Origin: Saprospiraceae bacterium | Lineage (GTDB): Bacteria; Bacteroidota; Bacteroidia; Chitinophagales; Saprospiraceae | Assembly (NCBI GenBank): GCA_029262975.1 | Contig: JAJCYJ010000974.1 | Span: forward strand, 1 to 10,805 | Direction: 5' to 3' | DNA: 10,805 bases | Shown: piece after piece, positions 6,739-10,805 of the stretch | How positions within the stretch are numbered: position 1 is the stretch's first letter | Layout: the number at the start of each line of letters is the position of its first letter | Position numbers and translations under genes: made by a program | Notes under the pieces: generated by a model | Database searches by the model: none | Told to the model about the DNA's origin: nothing | The model's input: only the letters and a program-made list of their open reading frames with translations

Positions 6739-7275
6739 TTAATTAGACTTTACTGAATATTTTAATTCTACGACACCGGATTTATATGATACAGTGTCTT
6801 CGAGTGTTATCATTTTTTCTTTAGGTATATGCTCGAAAAGCTTAATACCTGTTTCAATTACGATAGGCATTACAAATACTTGTATTTCATCGATAAGATC
6901 CTCATTGAACAGCAAAGTGTTGATTTGTCCGCCTCCCAATAGCCATATGTCTTTTCCTTTCTGCTGTTTCAATTTTATTGTAAAATTGATATGATCTTGT
7001 TTTACAAATTGCACGTATTTTTCGTCAGCTATATCCGTCTTCCGGGTAAAGACATAATTTGTCTTATCCTTGGTGGGCATCTCTATACCACGGTCCAGGA
7101 TTAACTTATAAGTGCTGTATCCTTGAATGGTGGTGTCAATTGAATCGTACAAATTTTTAAAACCGTAGTCTGAATTATCCGGATTGGGCATCGTTTCTAA
7201 CCATTCTAATTGGCCATCGGCTTTGGCGATCATACCATTTAAACTCATGGCTACATACAGTTTAATTTTTCGCAT
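6739..7275 (-). CDS. Dihydrofolate reductase / RibD C-terminal domain family protein
   Basis: The protein is 178 residues, the usual length for stand-alone DHFR-family proteins of the RibD C-terminal type in Bacteria (YwjB/YyaP-like). Visible family features are the N-terminal strand and loop MRKIKLYVAMSLNGMIA with the conserved S-x-N/D-G, the nucleotide-binding turn LLGGGQI at about residues 112-118, and the following DEIQVFVMPIVIETGIKLF segment. NAD(P)H-dependent reduction is expected from the fold; the substrate is unknown, and it should not be assumed to make tetrahydrofolate. It is cytoplasmic with no signal peptide. The ATG at 7273-7275 is preceded by a purine run (AAGGGAAG) that may act as a weak ribosome site. 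It is the first gene of a tight minus-strand group with the two small membrane proteins. Confidence 0.88.
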   Translation of the reverse strand: MRKIKLYVAMSLNGMIAKADGQLEWLETMPNPDNSDYGFKNLYDSIDTTIQGYSTYKLILDRGIEMPTKDKTNYVFTRKTDIADEKYVQFVKQDHINFTIKLKQQKGKDIWLLGGGQINTLLFNEDLIDEIQVFVMPIVIETGIKLFEHIPKEKMITLEDTVSYKSGVVELKYSVKSN

Positions 7276-7482
7276 AATAATTTTCTTCCCTTTTATAATT
7301 TAGTTGAAATATGTCCCTCCCGCACCCTGCGCCCTGAAGGGAAGCCCCCGCTCAACATTCAAAATTTGAAAATAGATCTTTTCAGTCCAACCGGCAAATC
7401 GAAACTCGTAACTATCTAAACGGTAACCAGTAACCCGCAACATACTAACTACTTATTCTATGAAAACCAAACCATACCCAAC
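7276..7482. other. Intergenic region with GC-rich patch and degenerate GTAACC repeats
   Basis: Between the VOC gene stop and the DHFR-like gene start there is no credible gene. Bases 7317-7355 form a C-rich patch that contains the small palindrome CCCTGAAGGG (7332-7341). Bases 7400-7445 hold loosely repeated units such as CGTAACT, GGTAACC, AGTAACC and CGCAACA. The stretch resembles decayed intergenic repeat DNA. Confidence 0.4.
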
Positions 7483-7926
7483 TCACGACCAACTTTGTAG
7501 CTCTATTAAATTTCCATCCGGGTCGCGAGCATAAATAAATGTTATGGTCCCAACACCATCCACTTTCTTACTTGTAATAATTCCATTTTTTGTGCCACCA
7601 TGGGCTAAAATTGATGCAACTACTTCTTCTACGTCGCCAACTTCAAAAGCTATATGTCCAAACCCGCGTTGATTAGGTTCCATTTCCGGTTGATCCAAAA
7701 CTTCACCATATTGATAAATTTCAAGAGTTGGTGCATGATTGCCATATCCAGGTAATCTCAAGTGTGCTCCTTCGAGGGATGCATTATTTACCCCCGTGCC
7801 TTTAGAAAGCCATTCGCCTGACTGCTTTCTCAGTGGAGGGACTATGCTACAATTGAAAACATTTACGTAAAAATCAGCTAAGCGTCTCCAGTCCTTACTT
7901 ATAATATTGGTGTGAACGTATTTCAT
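7483..7926 (-). CDS. VOC-family (glyoxalase/bleomycin-resistance/dioxygenase fold) protein
   Basis: The protein is 147 residues with one vicinal-oxygen-chelate module built from two beta-alpha-beta-beta-beta repeats. All four canonical metal-ligand positions appear to be present: His5 (MKYVHTNI), Glu69 (LEIYQY), His91 (GFGHIAFEV) and Glu142 (GNLIELQ). A metal-dependent lyase, isomerase, dioxygenase or thiol transferase activity is therefore plausible. The ending YARDPDGNLIELQSW is typical of lactoylglutathione-lyase-like members, but the substrate cannot be assigned. It is cytoplasmic. The start ATG (7924-7926) is followed downstream by the expected first strand. Repeat element E3 ends 34 bases upstream of this start, so the promoter must lie in that short gap, within E3, or upstream of the serine hydrolase gene. 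Confidence 0.9.
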   Translation of the reverse strand: MKYVHTNIISKDWRRLADFYVNVFNCSIVPPLRKQSGEWLSKGTGVNNASLEGAHLRLPGYGNHAPTLEIYQYGEVLDQPEMEPNQRGFGHIAFEVGDVEEVVASILAHGGTKNGIITSKKVDGVGTITFIYARDPDGNLIELQSWS

Positions 7927-7954
7927 TTTTTTATTCTTTAACTATACGCCACTC

Positions 7955-8146
7955 ATATTTCGGGTGCAGTTGAGAATTTCGTTTTTCGAGTTGACATCAT
8001 TTTTGCAAGAAGCAAAAAATGCCGAAAATTCCTTTCAAATACCTCGCTTTTCACCAGGGGTGCTATTTCGTTCTACCCCAGGCTAAAAAAACATTGACAT
8101 CTACAGTGTCCTACTGTCGCGAAAATATGAATTGCACCCGATATTT
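7955..8146 (-). repeat. E3: 180-bp MITE-like hairpin element with inverted ends and 6-bp flanking repeat
   Basis: The element occupies 7961-8140. It has perfect 8-bp terminal inverted repeats, CGGGTGCA (7961-7968) and TGCACCCG (8133-8140), and identical flanks ATATTT at 7955-7960 and 8141-8146, as expected for a target-site duplication. Read on the minus strand it has the same order as E1: end, hairpin ACAGT/ACTGT (8103-8117), the T-rich linker, a hairpin with arms CCTGGGGT/ACCCCTGG (8055-8083), the conserved CCTGGTGAAAAGCGA (8044-8058), and a tail hairpin CATTTTTGC/GCAAAAAATG (7998-8021) before the right end. The last 46 nt align with E1 588-633 without gaps at 39 of 46 positions. No ORF of note lies inside it. 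Confidence 0.75.
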
Positions 8147-8177
8147 CCGATCGTTTAAATTATATCAATTATAAAAT

Positions 8178-9611
8178 CTAACGGTTGATTTTACTATTAA
8201 AATTACCGTGCTGACTGTATTTAATTACATTTCCGGTGTCGTCCCGGCTAAAAATCAATGCTTCACCTAATTCATCATTATCCCTGATTTTTCTAAATGT
8301 ATCTCCTTCGATATGTTTGAATAGACTCATGCCTGAAGCCGGATCGCCGGAAGGCAGATATATAATGGCGATTTTACCTTCCCATGGAGTGACATATGTT
8401 TCACTTCCCCATGGTTGGGCATTGTAATATCCCGAGTATTGATTTAAGTCATGATTATCATCGTTGTCTTCAGCGTCTTTCTTCTTTTTGACTTTATTTA
8501 AGATGGCATTTATTCCCCGCGAATATTTATTTGGGTTGGTTCCACTTGCATTAATAATGACAGAAAGTGCTCTTTTAGATTTTGGATTAATTTGAAGGGT
8601 AGATCTATAACCCGGGCAACTACCGCCATGACTCACCCATTTGGATCCGTCTGACCCTTTATACACAGAAAATCCCAACCCCCATGTTGTGTTCCAATCG
8701 GGATTTGTCCAATGGATATTATGCATATATTTTAGTGTAGATGGTTTGAGAATTTCAGTTGTCGTTGTATCATAAAGTCTGAATTGCCAGGAAGCAAATT
8801 TTCCAAGATCGAGGACATTGGAAGAAAATCCCGCGGCGGGTTTAATGCCATTTGCCTGAAACATTTTAACCCGTTCTCTATTTCCTGATCTCATCATTGC
8901 ACTATACCCAATGGCTAATTCAGTTCCATATTTAGAGGCGGGTAATTCGGTTCGGGTTTCTGTAAGAGCAAGTGGCATTAATATGTTTTCATTTATATAT
9001 ACGTCATAAGATTTTCCTGATATTTCGGTTATTATTTCTCCGAGTAAAGTCAAGCCAAGATTGCTATATTGAAAATAGGTCGAAGCAGGGTATAACGTTT
9101 CCTGGTTGGACAATTCTGTTTTAATTTCTTCCCTCGATGGAAATGGAAACTCTGGTCCGGTCCAATAAGGATGATTTGATTCTCGGGGCAGGCCAGAAGA
9201 GTGTGTAAGAAGTGTTCTGACAGTAATGGGGCCACTGCCAGGAAATTGTTGTTCGAGATTATACCAGGGGAGCAAATCATCTACTTTGTCGTCTAATCGA
9301 AGCTTTCCCTCATCATATAACTTCATGATAGCTACGGAAGTAAATAATTTGGAGATGGAACATATACTGCCCAAAGTAGATGGTTGAGACTTCACTTCTG
9401 ATTCAACATTGGCATAACCAAATGCTCCAGACCATAATATCTTTTGATCATCCATGACACTGGCGCTTATACCCGGAAGTTTTTCAAAATCTTTTTGAGA
9501 CTCTAACCACACCTCAATTAATTTAAATGCTTCTGTATAATCTTTATCGTCCTGGGCATTGGAAGCGTGATGGAATACAACTGTGAAAAGAAGTATGTAC
9601 AAGAGTTTCAT
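8178..9611 (-). CDS. Secreted serine hydrolase, class C beta-lactamase family
   Basis: The protein is 477 residues from the ATG at 9609-9611, chosen because it gives a clean signal peptide MKLLYILLFTVVFHHASNA with cleavage before QDD. An in-frame ATG three codons upstream (9620) is the alternative. The catalytic signatures of the beta-lactamase/esterase/D-Ala-D-Ala peptidase fold (PF00144-like) are present: S-x-x-K as SISK (Ser85-Lys88), Y-x-N as YSN (Tyr182-Asn184), and the third motif as HGG in WVSHGGSCPGYRS. LLTHSSGLP is also typical. A C-terminal lobe of about 100 residues after a Lys/Asp-rich linker (KKKKDAEDNDDNHD) resembles the accessory beta domain found in many of these hydrolases. 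It acts in the periplasm or outside the cell. The family covers esterases, peptidases and beta-lactamases, so antibiotic resistance should not be assumed. Confidence 0.9.
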   Translation of the reverse strand: MKLLYILLFTVVFHHASNAQDDKDYTEAFKLIEVWLESQKDFEKLPGISASVMDDQKILWSGAFGYANVESEVKSQPSTLGSICSISKLFTSVAIMKLYDEGKLRLDDKVDDLLPWYNLEQQFPGSGPITVRTLLTHSSGLPRESNHPYWTGPEFPFPSREEIKTELSNQETLYPASTYFQYSNLGLTLLGEIITEISGKSYDVYINENILMPLALTETRTELPASKYGTELAIGYSAMMRSGNRERVKMFQANGIKPAAGFSSNVLDLGKFASWQFRLYDTTTTEILKPSTLKYMHNIHWTNPDWNTTWGLGFSVYKGSDGSKWVSHGGSCPGYRSTLQINPKSKRALSVIINASGTNPNKYSRGINAILNKVKKKKDAEDNDDNHDLNQYSGYYNAQPWGSETYVTPWEGKIAIIYLPSGDPASGMSLFKHIEGDTFRKIRDNDELGEALIFSRDDTGNVIKYSQHGNFNSKINR

Positions 9612-9647
9612 ATGGGTCATTTAAGGTATAAACAATCTGCTGACTCC

Positions 9648-9677
9648 TAAAGATATAAAACTGACCAAATATCCAAT
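9648..9677 (-). promoter_or_regulatory. Weak candidate Bacteroidota promoter for the serine hydrolase
   Basis: On the minus strand, ATTG (9674-9677) is followed after 18 bases by TATCTTTA (9648-9655). This is close to the Bacteroidota pattern TTTG, 19 nt, TAnnTTTG, with one mismatch in each box. It lies about 37 bases before the chosen ATG. In AT-rich DNA such a match has a sizeable chance probability. Confidence 0.3.
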
Positions 9678-9736
9678 ATATCAGTCCCTTCTATCTGTGA
9701 GAATATCCAGTCCGAAAACTTGTGAAAGCAGTTCTG

Positions 9737-10805
9737 TTACCCGGTATTTATGGCAACATGCTGGTCACGAAGCTGTCGCCCGGTATACATAGAAATCAAT
9801 ATCATGACGATCCCCAACGGCATTAAAGCGGAGACGATACAGATAAGTTCATAATAAAATGGCATAAAACCCCATGATGCCCATAATAATGTGCCTTGCA
9901 AAAAAATTATAAGCTCACTGAGGACAATGCCAGAAGCAAGTATAGAGATCCCTGCAATTGTCATCTTTTTTTCTAATTTGAGATACTTGATATTTGCAGC
10001 AAATGCAAAAATTGCAAATGTGATGATGCCTAATAATATCAGGTGAATAAATCCAATTACATAATTTCTTATAGTATATGATATACGGGCAATAAAGGGA
10101 ATGACGACTGCAGATTGAACAACTATTTTTATAACAAAAGATGCAAAGGAAAGAGATAAAAGAATTAATATCTTTTTATTGAGTCGTAATTTTACTTCTT
10201 GATAATTTTCTTGTACAATTTGTATAAATACATATATCGCCCATAATTGAATTAGAACACCAATACTGTTTAACATAAAAAGCAAGGCAGATGGATTTGA
10301 CCAGGTTACGGCCATAGCATAAGACAGAAAGCATGATATCAACATGGTCCAATAGAAAGTCTTAAATTTTGTCTTGGATACGGGGATCTTCCATTCTTCC
10401 AGTAATTTGAAAAATAGTGATAGGACACCAAATATGAACCAGCCATTAAATTGAAAATGAAGGAAAAACTGAACGGCCATGTAATACAAATTAGAAGCCT
10501 TCAGATTCATCATCATTATGGGGGCCATTGCGAATAAAGCAAGTGTGGAGAGAAACATAAAATACAAAGCAGTCTTGGCTAGTAATTCAGAATTACATTC
10601 TTTATTTGGTGTTTCTCTAAGATCTAAAATAGATCGAATAATAAAGGCATATGACAAGAAGACATGCAAGGTAGATAAGGCAATAGAAATAGCGCCATAT
10701 CCCTGAATGGGAAATGAGATAGCCATCCCAATTACAGTTATCTCTGTAAGTATAAATAATACTTTGTAATAGGAAGTGTGCCTGGTATCTTTAATAAAAT
10801 ATTGA
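9737..10805 (-). CDS. Polytopic membrane protein, N-terminus cut by right edge
   Basis: The frame has an ATG at 10724-10726 but stays open for 26 more codons to the window edge, reading QYFIKDTRHTSYYKVLFILTEITVIG directly before it. That upstream part makes a good hydrophobic segment that continues into MAISFPIQGYG, so the gene very probably starts outside the window. The visible 355 residues hold about nine or ten hydrophobic segments and end in RQLRDQHVAINTG. A distinctive motif FFLHFQFNGWFIFG sits in a membrane segment, with further His residues at STLHVF and FIHLILL. Such His-bearing helices recall haem- or copper-binding membrane proteins such as oxidase subunit I or NnrS, but that is only a resemblance. 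I recall similar hypothetical proteins in Bacteroidota and cannot assign a function. Its stop lies about 125 bases upstream of the serine hydrolase start. Confidence 0.75.
   Translation of the reverse strand, partial: QYFIKDTRHTSYYKVLFILTEITVIGMAISFPIQGYGAISIALSTLHVFLSYAFIIRSILDLRETPNKECNSELLAKTALYFMFLSTLALFAMAPIMMMNLKASNLYYMAVQFFLHFQFNGWFIFGVLSLFFKLLEEWKIPVSKTKFKTFYWTMLISCFLSYAMAVTWSNPSALLFMLNSIGVLIQLWAIYVFIQIVQENYQEVKLRLNKKILILLSLSFASFVIKIVVQSAVVIPFIARISYTIRNYVIGFIHLILLGIITFAIFAFAANIKYLKLEKKMTIAGISILASGIVLSELIIFLQGTLLWASWGFMPFYYELICIVSALMPLGIVMILISMYTGRQLRDQHVAINTG

Overview
The window looks like chromosome from a Bacteroidota bacterium, probably of the Saprospiraceae or a similar marine or sludge lineage. 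The reasons are the AT-rich coding sequence, start codons without clear Shine-Dalgarno sites, an outer-membrane barrel of the carboxypeptidase-regulatory/plug/beta-barrel type, an Asp-box (BNR-like) secreted protein and a CBM9-like secreted protein. No tRNA, rRNA, CRISPR array, transposase or integrase was seen.

Layout. From 1 to about 5500 genes lie on the plus strand: the tail of an unrecognised CDS cut by the left edge (to 193), a long non-coding stretch with a repeat element (E1, 208-633), a TonB-receptor-like outer-membrane protein (956-3331), a second, shortened repeat copy (E2, 3386-3640), then a closely spaced pair: a six-Asp-box secreted propeller-like protein (3656-4759) and a CBM9-like secreted protein (4784-5500). 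From 5501 to 5990 is a convergent intergenic region holding a GC-rich, palindrome-bearing patch (E4). From 5991 to the right edge all genes are on the minus strand. Reading leftward they are a polytopic membrane protein cut by the right edge, a serine hydrolase of the class C beta-lactamase fold, a third repeat element (E3), a VOC-family protein, a DHFR/RibD-like reductase, and two small membrane proteins that probably share the reductase's operon.

The protein genes are ordinary accessory and housekeeping genes for this group. The unusual part is between them. E1, E2 and E3 are members of one repeat family made of conserved AT-rich linkers with short GC-rich hairpins set into fixed slots. E1 has seven hairpins plus a nested one in its tail. 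E2 is 98% identical to the left 254 bp of E1 but stops after the fifth hairpin. E3 is a diverged 180-bp member in the opposite orientation, with 8-bp terminal inverted repeats (CGGGTGCA) and a matching 6-bp flanking direct repeat (ATATTT), as expected of an inserted MITE-like element. Each of the three lies just downstream of a stop codon, in the same orientation as the gene it follows. Comparing E1 with E3 suggests that a 20-nt palindrome was inserted into the loop of an older hairpin, and that hairpin slots change sequence while keeping self-complementarity. No protein that could mobilise these elements is in the window, so they would be non-autonomous.
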